In this document: positions 9,801 through 18,882 of the stretch, piece after piece
How positions within the stretch are numbered: the stretch's first letter is position 1
Layout: the number at the start of each line of letters is the position of its first letter
Source of the DNA: Colwellia sp. Arc7-D
GTDB taxonomy: Bacteria > Pseudomonadota > Gammaproteobacteria > Enterobacterales > Alteromonadaceae
Direction: 5' to 3'
Assembly (NCBI RefSeq): GCF_003061515.1
Contig: NZ_CP028924.1
Coordinates: 3,906,001-3,970,000 of the forward strand
Length of the DNA: 64,000 nt
Translations under genes and position numbers: made by a program
The notes under the pieces: generated by a model
Seen by the model: only the letters and a program-made list of their open reading frames with translations
What the model was told of the DNA's origin: nothing
Databases searched by the model: none

Positions 9801-11319
9801 TCAGCTAATTTTTGATTTAAAACAAGTTAATCCAAGAGCCGTTATTTCGGTCAAACTTGTCTCTGGTCCTGGTGTTGGCACTATTGCCTCAGGTGTAGCG
9901 AAAGCTTACGCTGACTTTATTACAATTTCAGGTTACGACGGCGGTACAGGTGCGAGTCCATTAACCTCAGTAAAATATGCCGGTTGCCCATGGGAACTTG
10001 GTTTAGCTGAAGCACACCAGTCACTGGTCACTAATGGTTTACGTCACAAAGTGCGTTTGCAAGTTGATGGCGGATTAAAAACCGGTATCGATATTGTAAA
10101 AGCCGCTATTTTAGGCGCCGAAAGCTTCGGCTTTGGTACAGCACCTATGGTGACACTAGGTTGTAAGTTCCTTCGTATTTGTCATTTAAATAACTGCGCT
10201 ACAGGTGTGGCAACTCAAGATGAAGTGCTAAGAGAGCAATTCTTTAAAGGTTTACCTGACCAAGTAATGAATTATTTTAAATTTATTGCTCAAGATGTAC
10301 GTGAAATTTTGGCAAGTTTAGGTGTAGAAAGCCTAACAGCGATCATTGGCCGCACAGATTTACTTGTGCCTTTAGCCGGGATCACCGCCAAGCAACAAAA
10401 ACTAGATTTACGCCCTATTATCGCGCCAGTTGTTGCTGGTGAAGATACGGCATTACACCAAACAAGTACCAATGAACCGTTCGATAAAGGTGAGTTAAAC
10501 CAACGTTTACTTTCACTAGCTTCTGACGCAATTGCACACAGTAATGGCGGTGAATATCGATTAACGATACAAAATACTGACCGTTCTGTTGGTGCTTCAT
10601 TATCTGGTGAAATTGCCCGCCAACATGGCGACCAAGGTATGGCAGCAAACCCAATTAAAATATTTTTAAATGGTACTGCAGGTCAAAGCTTTGGCGTATG
10701 GAATGCAGGTGGTTTAGAAATGACACTAACAGGCGATGCCAACGACTACGTAGGTAAAGGCATGGCTGGTGGTAAACTAACGATTAAGCCACCAAAAGGC
10801 GTAGAATATTTAAGTCACAAAACCATGATTATGGGCAATACCTGTTTATACGGCGCAACCGGCGGTAAATTATTCGGCTGTGGTCGTGCAGGTGAACGTT
10901 TTGCAGTAAGAAACTCGGGTTGTCATGCGGTTATAGAAGGTACTGGCGATCATGCTTGTGAATACATGACCGGTGGTATAGTGGCTATTTTAGGCCAAGT
11001 TGGGGTTAACTTTGGTGCAGGTATGACTGGCGGATTCGCTTATGTTCTAGACGAACAAAACGATTTAGCTACGCGCCTTAACAACGAATCAATTGAAATG
11101 TTAGAGATAGATGAACTCAATATCCATCAAGAACATTTACGTGGCATTATCAACCAACACTTCGATGAAACAGGTAGCTTAAGAGCAGAAGAAATTTTAG
11201 CAAATTTTGACTCGTATGCACCACAGTTTAAGTTGATTAAGCCTAAGGCCGTTGATGTTAAAACCCTATTGGGTCATCGTAGCCGTTCATCTGCAGAACT
11301 TCGTGTTCAAGCACAATAA
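6859..11319 (+). CDS. gltB: glutamate synthase (NADPH) large subunit
   Basis: GltB takes the amide of glutamine and transfers it to 2-oxoglutarate, making two glutamates with electrons from GltD. The 1486-residue product has the full family layout. The N-terminal amidotransferase has Cys13 in DNCGFGLIAHQHG, which becomes the N-terminal nucleophile after propeptide removal. A central domain is followed by the FMN synthase domain with EGGEDERRFG and GGTGASP. The 3Fe-4S cysteines lie in GCKFLRICHLNNCATG near residues 1100-1115, and the C-terminal GXGXG helix domain has GGLEMTLTGDANDYVGKGM. A strong AGGAGA site precedes the ATG. gltD follows after 27 bp in the same operon. Confidence 0.97.
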   Translation: MQLYDHTYQKDNCGFGLIAHQHGETSHKLVKTAIQALDRMQHRGGIAADGKTGDGCGLLMQKPDSFFRAVAEENNWQLGKKYAVGMIFLNPDPILANASKKILEEELENETLSLIGWREVPTDTTTLGEIAKGNLPAIEQIFVNAPSGWRNRDLERRLYMARRRAEKRISDERFYVASLSCLVTIYKGLMMPVDLPNFYLDLADIRMQTAICLFHQRFSTNTSPEWHLAQPFRYLAHNGEINTIKGNRQWSRARTHGFKSPLLPDLQDAAPFVNESGSDSSSLDNMLELFMAGGMDLYRGMRLLMPPAWQSNPLMDDDLKAFYEFNSMHMEPWDGPAGVVVTNGRHVACNLDRNGLRPARYVITRDGFITLASEVGIWDYGEDEVVEKGRVGPGEMLAIDTYTGKIFNSNAIDNELKVRHPYREWLDNNIRRLVPFDKLDARLIGQRIFSDQEIAQYHKMFNYSYEEIHQVVKTLAENGQEATGSMGDDTPMAVLSSQPRSLYDYFRQQFAQVTNPPIDPLRERYVMSLGTCIGREHNVFNETTGHADRILFATPVLMYTGLKQLRELDPEHYRSDTLALNYDQSEGLEAAVIRLCDEAEVLVRDKNTVILVLSDRHIQKGMLPMPAAMAVGAVQKRLVEKQLRCDSNIIVETASVRDSHQFAVLFGLGATAVYPYLAFETIEQLVEDKQIDLTAREAVVNYREGINKGLLKILSKMGISTIASYRCAGLFEVIGLNSNIMELCFPDLPSRIQGADFSDIEQDSINLARKAFMPHQKMSHGGLLKYVHGGEYHAYNPDVVSTLQAAVRSGDYSDYRIFADHVNNRPAAALRDLLALKDDQTPIDISAVEADTELFKRFDSAAMSIGALSPEAHEALAIAMNRLGGYSNSGEGGEDERRFGTVKNSRIKQIASGRFGVTPHYLVNADVLQIKVAQGAKPGEGGQLPGDKVTPLIAKLRFSVPGVTLISPPPHHDIYSIEDLAQLIFDLKQVNPRAVISVKLVSGPGVGTIASGVAKAYADFITISGYDGGTGASPLTSVKYAGCPWELGLAEAHQSLVTNGLRHKVRLQVDGGLKTGIDIVKAAILGAESFGFGTAPMVTLGCKFLRICHLNNCATGVATQDEVLREQFFKGLPDQVMNYFKFIAQDVREILASLGVESLTAIIGRTDLLVPLAGITAKQQKLDLRPIIAPVVAGEDTALHQTSTNEPFDKGELNQRLLSLASDAIAHSNGGEYRLTIQNTDRSVGASLSGEIARQHGDQGMAANPIKIFLNGTAGQSFGVWNAGGLEMTLTGDANDYVGKGMAGGKLTIKPPKGVEYLSHKTMIMGNTCLYGATGGKLFGCGRAGERFAVRNSGCHAVIEGTGDHACEYMTGGIVAILGQVGVNFGAGMTGGFAYVLDEQNDLATRLNNESIEMLEIDELNIHQEHLRGIINQHFDETGSLRAEEILANFDSYAPQFKLIKPKAVDVKTLLGHRSRSSAELRVQAQ

Positions 11320-11322
11320 TAA

Positions 11323-12795
<1,473 letters not shown>

Positions 12796-12810
12796 AACCT
12801 TTGTTATAGT

Positions 12811-12848
12811 TCACTTTAAAGTGTGGTTCATACTACATTTTAAAGTGA
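12811..12848 (+). terminator. hairpin between convergent gltD and the GGDEF gene
   Basis: Arms TCACTTTAAA (12811-12820) and TTTAAAGTGA (12839-12848) form a perfect 10-bp stem, followed by CTTTTC on the plus strand. It begins 15 bases after the gltD stop. The left arm is itself part of a palindrome, so other folds are possible. Confidence 0.55.
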
Positions 12849-12904
12849 CTTTTCTTAAAATACCTCTACAAGTTCACCCTAACATTTACTCAACAAAACC
12901 TTGT

Positions 12905-15109
12905 TTAATTTAAACTAGCATCGGTTAAATCACTATTACATAATTTATTTCGACCAGCCTTCTTCGCCTGATACAACTGCTTATCAGCTAAGCGGATCCA
13001 ATCATCAATATCCGAAGAAAACTTAGCTTTAGCCGTTAAACTACCAATTGAGATGGTCATATTTACAAAATGGTGAGAGTTATGTGGAAAGTTATGTTGT
13101 GCTATCTCTTCTCGAAATTCTTCGAGCATTTGTAAGACACTTTTATTATCATCCGATTGTGCAACAATAATAAATTCTTCTCCGCCAAAACGAGCAACAA
13201 TATCACTGCGACGATCGAATTTACGTTGCATAACATCACTAATGTACGTTAAGCAGTTATCACCGATTAAATGTCCATATTCATCATTTAAGTTTTTAAA
13301 ATGGTCAAGATCTAGCATGGCGACCATCATACAAGCATTATTTCGCGACAGTATCGCCTGTAGCTCACTAAATTTATTTTCGAGATAACGACGATTGTAC
13401 AAACCCGTTAAGCTATCTTTGTTCGCTAATTCTTTCAGAGCCATATTGGCTTTATTTAGTGCGGTGGTCCGTTGGTTTACTTTTTCCTCTAAAATAAATT
13501 GTTGTTTAAGTAAATGCTCTTTCGATTTTTGCAATTCCGTATATAAAGTTAAAAACTCACTCGGTGCAGCATATGGAATAGTTTTATAGCCTTGTTTACC
13601 GTCGCCATGGGCAAGCTCTTTTAAAACGAAGGCTAATGGCTTATTTAAGGTATTCGCAAATTGATTGGCTAATAAAATGACTAAAATAAAAATAAAAAAT
13701 AATGATAAAAAAATGGTCAAATACTGTTGCTCTATTAATTTTAATATTTGTCTATGCTCTATGAGGACGAATATTTTCCAACCATTTTTCAATGTTATTT
13801 GGCGATATAAATAGCGTTTTTTAGTGAAGTTGTTCGATTCAATGATGATTAAGTTGTGTGCAATGTCAGCCTCATCAAAAGAAAAATTAAACTTTGCTAA
13901 CTTAGTTTTCGCTAAATTGTTTTCGGCGTATATAACGTTATCGTTTTCATCAGTTAACACCACATCGATTTCACGATCATTGGCTGAGTAACTGTTAATA
14001 TTTTCGAACAAGTTAAGGTTTAAAGAGCCTTCCACAATCCCTATTGGCTGATCTACACCGTTAGCATAAATGGGCGCGCTAATCGCAACGATAGGATCAG
14101 AGCCAAACGACCTACCGAGAAACGCAGGCGAAATATAAACAGATTGATTAAAAAATGCTTCAGTAAAGTAAGAGCGATCTGCAACACTGGCACCACCTTT
14201 AGGTAAAGCATCCAGTAAACTTAAAGGTGAAGTAGCCACTATATTGGCTTCTCGATTGGTAACCAACATAGTAATAAAGCCAGGGTACAATTGATGCATC
14301 TTCACTAAATTATCATTAAATAAATTTGGCTCTATTGCAGACAGTTCATTAGCAACTATCTTAACTGCATTTTTATGTTCATCGACGTAATTTTCTACAA
14401 TGCGCCCCAAATATTGACTACTAATATCAAGCTTATCTTCAATTTGCTGCTGTTGAATATCATTTAAGTTACGGCTTAAAAATAAACACACACCAATAAC
14501 AAAAAACGCAGACATAACCCATAAAATATAATGCAGATATTGCTTCAGATTTTTCTTTAATTGTGGCTGTTGTGATTTTACCCAGCAATTCAATTTATCA
14601 CTGAATACAAAAATTAAGATAACACCTAAAGTAGTATAAAAAACGGCATTAATACTTTGTTTAAATAGAGAAAAAAATAAGTACTCTTGGGACTCAGTTG
14701 TATTAAACAAGATCAATGCAGCAGTCAGCGGCATACCAATAATCAACCAATACAAAAAATCAGCTGTTGGTAAATACCAACCTCTTCCTCGCATATAGGA
14801 AACAAAAAGCGCTTCAAATCCGAAGGTTAAAAAGCCAAAAGGGTGACCCCAAATAATTAATAGTGGTGCGACACAAATTAGTGCACAGAGCAAAGTTAAA
14901 GCAGGTCGAAGGTAGGCCGCGGCAAAAATAAACGCTAAATTACCAATCACTAGAGAAACACTGTAAGCAAGCTCTACCGGGTAACTGTTTAGTAGTGCGC
15001 CGAATAAACCTAAACCCAAGGCTAATAGAATCGAGCGAAATTGTGGAGACTTTGCTTCAACAACTTCTTCTTCGAGCTTTAATGCAACCTTAATTGGCGC
15101 AATCGTCAT
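12905..15109 (-). CDS. membrane diguanylate cyclase with MASE1-like and Cache sensor regions
   Basis: This protein is predicted to make cyclic di-GMP. Residues 25-200 form a multi-helix membrane domain resembling MASE1. A helix at about 195-213 leads into an extracytoplasmic Cache-type sensor (about 215-450, with SVADRSYFTEAF and SAPIYANGVD). Another membrane helix at about 460-480 and a coiled coil precede the GGDEF domain. The active site is GGEEF near residue 643, preceded five residues earlier by RRSD, an intact RxxD product-inhibition site. DSLTGLYNRRYLE and MLDLDHFKNLND are also typical. No EAL domain is present. Having both a multi-pass membrane sensor and a Cache domain is a less common layout. 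Confidence 0.9.
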   Translation of the reverse strand: MTIAPIKVALKLEEEVVEAKSPQFRSILLALGLGLFGALLNSYPVELAYSVSLVIGNLAFIFAAAYLRPALTLLCALICVAPLLIIWGHPFGFLTFGFEALFVSYMRGRGWYLPTADFLYWLIIGMPLTAALILFNTTESQEYLFFSLFKQSINAVFYTTLGVILIFVFSDKLNCWVKSQQPQLKKNLKQYLHYILWVMSAFFVIGVCLFLSRNLNDIQQQQIEDKLDISSQYLGRIVENYVDEHKNAVKIVANELSAIEPNLFNDNLVKMHQLYPGFITMLVTNREANIVATSPLSLLDALPKGGASVADRSYFTEAFFNQSVYISPAFLGRSFGSDPIVAISAPIYANGVDQPIGIVEGSLNLNLFENINSYSANDREIDVVLTDENDNVIYAENNLAKTKLAKFNFSFDEADIAHNLIIIESNNFTKKRYLYRQITLKNGWKIFVLIEHRQILKLIEQQYLTIFLSLFFIFILVILLANQFANTLNKPLAFVLKELAHGDGKQGYKTIPYAAPSEFLTLYTELQKSKEHLLKQQFILEEKVNQRTTALNKANMALKELANKDSLTGLYNRRYLENKFSELQAILSRNNACMMVAMLDLDHFKNLNDEYGHLIGDNCLTYISDVMQRKFDRRSDIVARFGGEEFIIVAQSDDNKSVLQMLEEFREEIAQHNFPHNSHHFVNMTISIGSLTAKAKFSSDIDDWIRLADKQLYQAKKAGRNKLCNSDLTDASLN

Positions 15110-15262
15110 AGGTAATGTACCACTTCAATCATTATTAACTTACTAAAGTATTAACATGCGTAATTCAGGCAGGCTATCCATACAGTAAAGTCCTTTATAA
15201 GTAAGTATCAAAGATTACTGTTAGGCTGAAATTTATTATATCGATTGTTTATAGTGCATTAA

Positions 15263-15298
15263 ATACAAAAGCCCTGTCAATATTATTGCAGGGCTTGG
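15263..15298 (-). terminator. Rho-independent terminator of fabY
   Basis: On the minus strand AAGCCCTG and CAGGGCTT form a stem followed by TTTTGTATTT. It lies about 30 bases beyond the stop of the minus-strand fabY gene. Confidence 0.85.
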
Positions 15299-15327
15299 AA
15301 GAAAATTAACCTAACTATATTAAATAA

Positions 15328-17223
15328 TTAAGTCATATCGGCAAAGGGGTTTGTTGCAGGCAACACTATCTTATTTGCAAAACCGCTAACACTAATGTCT
15401 TCATCGGTAATGTTAACGTCATCATCCATTAACGTGCCATCACCAAAACGGTAAATAATTTGAAAGTCACCATTATCTGCCAGTGTTTGATATTTAATTC
15501 TGGCTTGCTCTACAATTTCGGCTTTAGCTAGGTAACTTGCTATTGCTTCACTGCCATGGCGCTTTTCCATCATTGCTAAAGTAACTGCTGGCGAAAACAA
15601 AGTTGCAGTTGCATTATTTCCTCCAAAACCTTTAGAGTTAATAAAAGCTATATCCATATTGTCACAGTACCAATGCTCGGTAGCAATATTTAAACGCTCG
15701 TTATAAACATCATCGGCTACTTTATCAATAGTAGTAATACCTGGCATAATGTTATGTGCAAATACACCTAAAGCCATCGCGACTTGATCGCCACTAGCGG
15801 GCCCAATAGTATGACCAACAAACGCTTTCGGAGCGGCTACAGGCCAATTGCTAATATCGAAACTTTTTGCGACACGATCATAGATTAATGACTCAGTAAC
15901 GCGGTTTTGAGGTGTACTTGAACCGTGAGCCAATATAAAACTACGCTGTTGCACTGACTCAGCACCCAAAATAGACTTAGCCAACGCTACTGACTTCGCC
16001 ATAGTAATATAATTACCAGGTCCAGGTGCTGTAATTGACTTTTTAATGCCATCAGCATTAGTGAACACATCAGCTACTGAACCTAAAACATTGGCGCCAA
16101 GTTCAAGTGCTAACGCATCATCCATCAGCACAATAAACTGTGCTGCTTCACCGATAGTAAAACCACAGTTATTGCCGAATGGACGACTGGTACGGCGATG
16201 ATCAGCAACACCATTACCATCAATTTTTTTCAAGCCTTCTTCATTTGCAAGCGCACTCATGTTGCCGAAACCTTCAACAACTTCAGGAGTTACAGCACAA
16301 TCATTACTGCCAACAATGGCTAAGCGAATACGACCAGCTTGAATATCTTGTACTGCCGCTTTTAAGTTATAGAGAAAAGTTGCACATGCCCCGGTAGAGG
16401 TGAATGTGGTGCCGACACTGCCTGTTACATAGGCATTAATAAAATCTGTCGACATCGTATTCAAGCCAAGTGCTAAGTTTTTTGTTGATACACGCTCACC
16501 TTGTTGACGGCTTTGCATCATGCCACCAAAACCTTCTGCTTGGGTTTGTCCAAATACTGAGGCAGAGTAGGTGCCAATTTCATCAGGGCTAATTCTGTCT
16601 ACAATCTCATTCCAACTGTAACCTGTTGAATGAATTGCATCAGCGGCGCCAAAAATAGTGGCTTGTAAACCGCGTGGCTGATATCGACTGTTATATAAAC
16701 TTGCGGGTTTAAAACCAGTAGGAAACTGTCCCGCAGCTTTTATTGGGTTATCGCGGGTTGAATCATGTTTAACTTCAATTTCACCGGCTATTTCTACACG
16801 AACACGTTTATCTTCTAATTCAGTTATTTTCCATGAACGCGGCAATGGGCTCGGTAAGTCACGAGCGCGAGTCTCAAAACTAATACCATTTTCGCCAGTA
16901 TCCATAGTCAGCTTTTGCTGCCATGGTGTCGCATCAGGATTAAAGTGCTCATTTTCAATCTTACGGATTAACGTGCCAGCTAAAATTTCTTCGCCAAAAC
17001 GTTGTTCAACGTCAGACTTATCAACAACATTACCTTCGGCGTCAACTAAACTGCCATCTTGGCTAGTTAATAAGTTCATTAAAGTAGCCAAGCCAACAAA
17101 TGTTTCTTGGCGTGCTTCAGCATTTAATTTATCAATTACTATACGGCGAAAGCCTTGATGAAATGATGTACGACCAGCAGCATTAATGCCACCCATGCCA
17201 ACTATAATCGGTAACGCAGTCAT
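15328..17223 (-). CDS. fabY: beta-ketoacyl-ACP synthase FabY-like
   Basis: The 631-residue thiolase-fold condensing enzyme has a Cys-His-His active site: Cys280 in STGACATFLYN, His433 in AHGSSTPQNR and His471 in VGHTIGPASGDQ. Two histidines fit the FabB/FabF-like class, not FabH (His-Asn). The length and long N-terminal region match FabY of Pseudomonas aeruginosa (about 634 residues), which starts fatty acid synthesis from acetyl-CoA and malonyl-ACP. The gene is single, diverges from a GlxA-type regulator, and has its own terminator. The FabY subfamily call rests on length and remembered sequence style, so it is good but not certain. Confidence 0.75.
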   Translation of the reverse strand: MTALPIIVGMGGINAAGRTSFHQGFRRIVIDKLNAEARQETFVGLATLMNLLTSQDGSLVDAEGNVVDKSDVEQRFGEEILAGTLIRKIENEHFNPDATPWQQKLTMDTGENGISFETRARDLPSPLPRSWKITELEDKRVRVEIAGEIEVKHDSTRDNPIKAAGQFPTGFKPASLYNSRYQPRGLQATIFGAADAIHSTGYSWNEIVDRISPDEIGTYSASVFGQTQAEGFGGMMQSRQQGERVSTKNLALGLNTMSTDFINAYVTGSVGTTFTSTGACATFLYNLKAAVQDIQAGRIRLAIVGSNDCAVTPEVVEGFGNMSALANEEGLKKIDGNGVADHRRTSRPFGNNCGFTIGEAAQFIVLMDDALALELGANVLGSVADVFTNADGIKKSITAPGPGNYITMAKSVALAKSILGAESVQQRSFILAHGSSTPQNRVTESLIYDRVAKSFDISNWPVAAPKAFVGHTIGPASGDQVAMALGVFAHNIMPGITTIDKVADDVYNERLNIATEHWYCDNMDIAFINSKGFGGNNATATLFSPAVTLAMMEKRHGSEAIASYLAKAEIVEQARIKYQTLADNGDFQIIYRFGDGTLMDDDVNITDEDISVSGFANKIVLPATNPFADMT

Positions 17224-17356
17224 GAAAAAATCTCTTTAAAATTAACACTCAATATATATGTCGCTATTGTAAGAGGTAACTCAAAATAATAATGCGCACA
17301 AACAGCCACAAAATATGTCAAAATAGCCAAATAAGACTGAATTGGTAATTTAAGCA

Positions 17357-18376
17357 ATGAAAGTAAACGTAAAACGCAACAAACAAAAAACGATTAACAT
17401 TGCATTATTAGTGTATGACCATATGCTAACAACCAGCGTCAGCCTGCCTGTAGAAATGTTACGGGCTGGTGAAGCCGTAGCTTTACAAGAAAATCGTCAT
17501 GCTCCTCGGTTATCAATTCAAATGGTGGCTGAGTCGATAAAGCCGATATCTACACGCGCTTTAATTAAATTAATGCCAGATACTGACATTGCGCATGCTC
17601 AGCGACCTGACTTTGCCTTTATTCCTAGCTTATGGCGTAACCCTCGACCCACAATCGCTAAACAGCCAAAAATGCTGAAATGGTTAAGTTCAATTTGGGC
17701 CGAAGGCTCTACATTAATAGGCGGTGGCACAGGTGTTTGCCTCATGGCTGAAGCCGGTATTTTAGATTATCATCCAGCAACAACTCATTGGCATTATGTT
17801 GAGCAATTTAAACGTGACTATCCAAAAGTAGATTTAAAGCCTGACTTTTTTATCACCCAGTCTGAACGAACCTATTGTGCTGCCAGTGTTAATGCCTTAG
17901 CTGATATTGTTGTACATATTATTTTTCAAATATATGGCCAGAATGCTGCACAACAAGTAGAGCGCAATTTTTCCCATGAAATTAGAAAACCTTACGAAGA
18001 ACAACGATATTTAGAAGGAGAGGTTGATCGCCACCCCGACGAATTAATCAGTCAAATTCAATTTTGGCTCAAAACCAATTTAAACTCTGAATTAACGTTA
18101 AATGATATTGCTCAACAATTTGGCATTAGTCAGCGCTCATTTACCCGCAGATTCAAACTTGCTACCGGTATTAATGCTACGCAATATTGGCAAAAACTAA
18201 AAATACAAACAGCGAAAGAGCTATTAGCGGCGAGTAATTTATCGATTCAAGAAGTGGCATTTCAAGTGGGGTATCAAGACCAAGCAAACTTCACACGGCT
18301 TTTTAAACAAATGTTAAGCATAACGCCAAAAGCTTACCGTGCTATGGTGAGAAAAAAATTATTTAGTCATGATTAA
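17357..18376 (+). CDS. GlxA-family transcriptional regulator (DJ-1/PfpI-like domain plus AraC HTH)
   Basis: The 339-residue product has an N-terminal class I amidotransferase-like (DJ-1/PfpI) domain at about residues 14-200 and a C-terminal AraC-type DNA-binding domain at about 230-335. The first helix-turn-helix is LTLNDIAQQFGISQRSFTRRFKL and the second is IQEVAFQVGYQDQANFTRLFKQ. In this family the amidotransferase domain is thought to sense a small ligand and is usually not catalytic; here the elbow region reads GGGTGVCLMAEAG, so a Cys is present. It diverges from fabY across 133 bp, which makes fabY a possible target. It converges on the arsR gene, only 24 bp away. Confidence 0.88.
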   Translation: MKVNVKRNKQKTINIALLVYDHMLTTSVSLPVEMLRAGEAVALQENRHAPRLSIQMVAESIKPISTRALIKLMPDTDIAHAQRPDFAFIPSLWRNPRPTIAKQPKMLKWLSSIWAEGSTLIGGGTGVCLMAEAGILDYHPATTHWHYVEQFKRDYPKVDLKPDFFITQSERTYCAASVNALADIVVHIIFQIYGQNAAQQVERNFSHEIRKPYEEQRYLEGEVDRHPDELISQIQFWLKTNLNSELTLNDIAQQFGISQRSFTRRFKLATGINATQYWQKLKIQTAKELLAASNLSIQEVAFQVGYQDQANFTRLFKQMLSITPKAYRAMVRKKLFSHD

Positions 18377-18400
18377 TGATTAATTTATACAAGTTTGTTT

Positions 18401-18718
18401 TCAAGGTTTTGCACAAAACTCACTGTGTAAAAAGCTGATGAGTTTTACCACTGATGGATTTGCGATACTATAATAAATAGTTTGTGATTCACGACGTGTT
18501 TTCACTAAGTTATCTTGGCGTAATCTCGCTAAATGCTGAGATAAACTTGATTGGCTCAGATCAACAAAGTTATTCAGTTCATTAACCGACATTTCTTTTT
18601 CACCTAAATGGCATAATAATAAAAGCCTATTTTTATTACTCATCGCCTTTAACAAGTCGGCTGCCTGTGCTGCACTCTCTCGCATTTCGGTTATATCAAC
18701 TGCTGCTAACTCGGTCAT
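18401..18718 (-). CDS. ArsR-family repressor with BigR/SqrR-type cysteine pair
   Basis: The 105-residue winged-helix protein has the family core: MSNKNRLLLLCHL, MSVNELNNFVDLSQSSLSQHLARLR as recognition helices, and SQTIYYSI as the wing. The metal-binding ELCVCDL motif of arsenic sensors is absent. Instead there are two cysteines, Cys36 and Cys102, 66 residues apart. That is the spacing of the pair that forms a tetrasulfide or disulfide in the persulfide and oxidant sensors BigR and SqrR. It diverges from the RND-LolA-barrel operon, and an inverted repeat in the shared promoter is a candidate operator. The sensing role is inferred from the cysteine spacing and core sequence. Confidence 0.85.
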   Translation of the reverse strand: MTELAAVDITEMRESAAQAADLLKAMSNKNRLLLLCHLGEKEMSVNELNNFVDLSQSSLSQHLARLRQDNLVKTRRESQTIYYSIANPSVVKLISFLHSEFCAKP

Positions 18719-18820
18719 TTATTACTCACTATTATTGATAGTAAAAATTAATCTTCGTGCATAAAACAAACGAATATTTATTTCTAGTTGGATCTTACAT
18801 TAGACACTGCTAATATAAAA

Positions 18821-18844
18821 GTATATTACATTTATCTAATATAC
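18821..18844. promoter_or_regulatory. candidate ArsR operator in the arsR / RND divergent promoter
   Basis: GTATATTA (18821-18828) and TAATATAC (18837-18844) form a perfect 8-8-8 inverted repeat, 39 bp before the RND start. A second, shorter pair, ATTAG (18799-18803) and CTAAT (18810-18814), lies just upstream. ArsR proteins bind such AT-rich palindromes, so a shared operator is likely but untested. Confidence 0.5.
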
Positions 18845-18882
18845 CTTTATTTGTATTTATACTTAAAAGGCTAGGAAGTATT

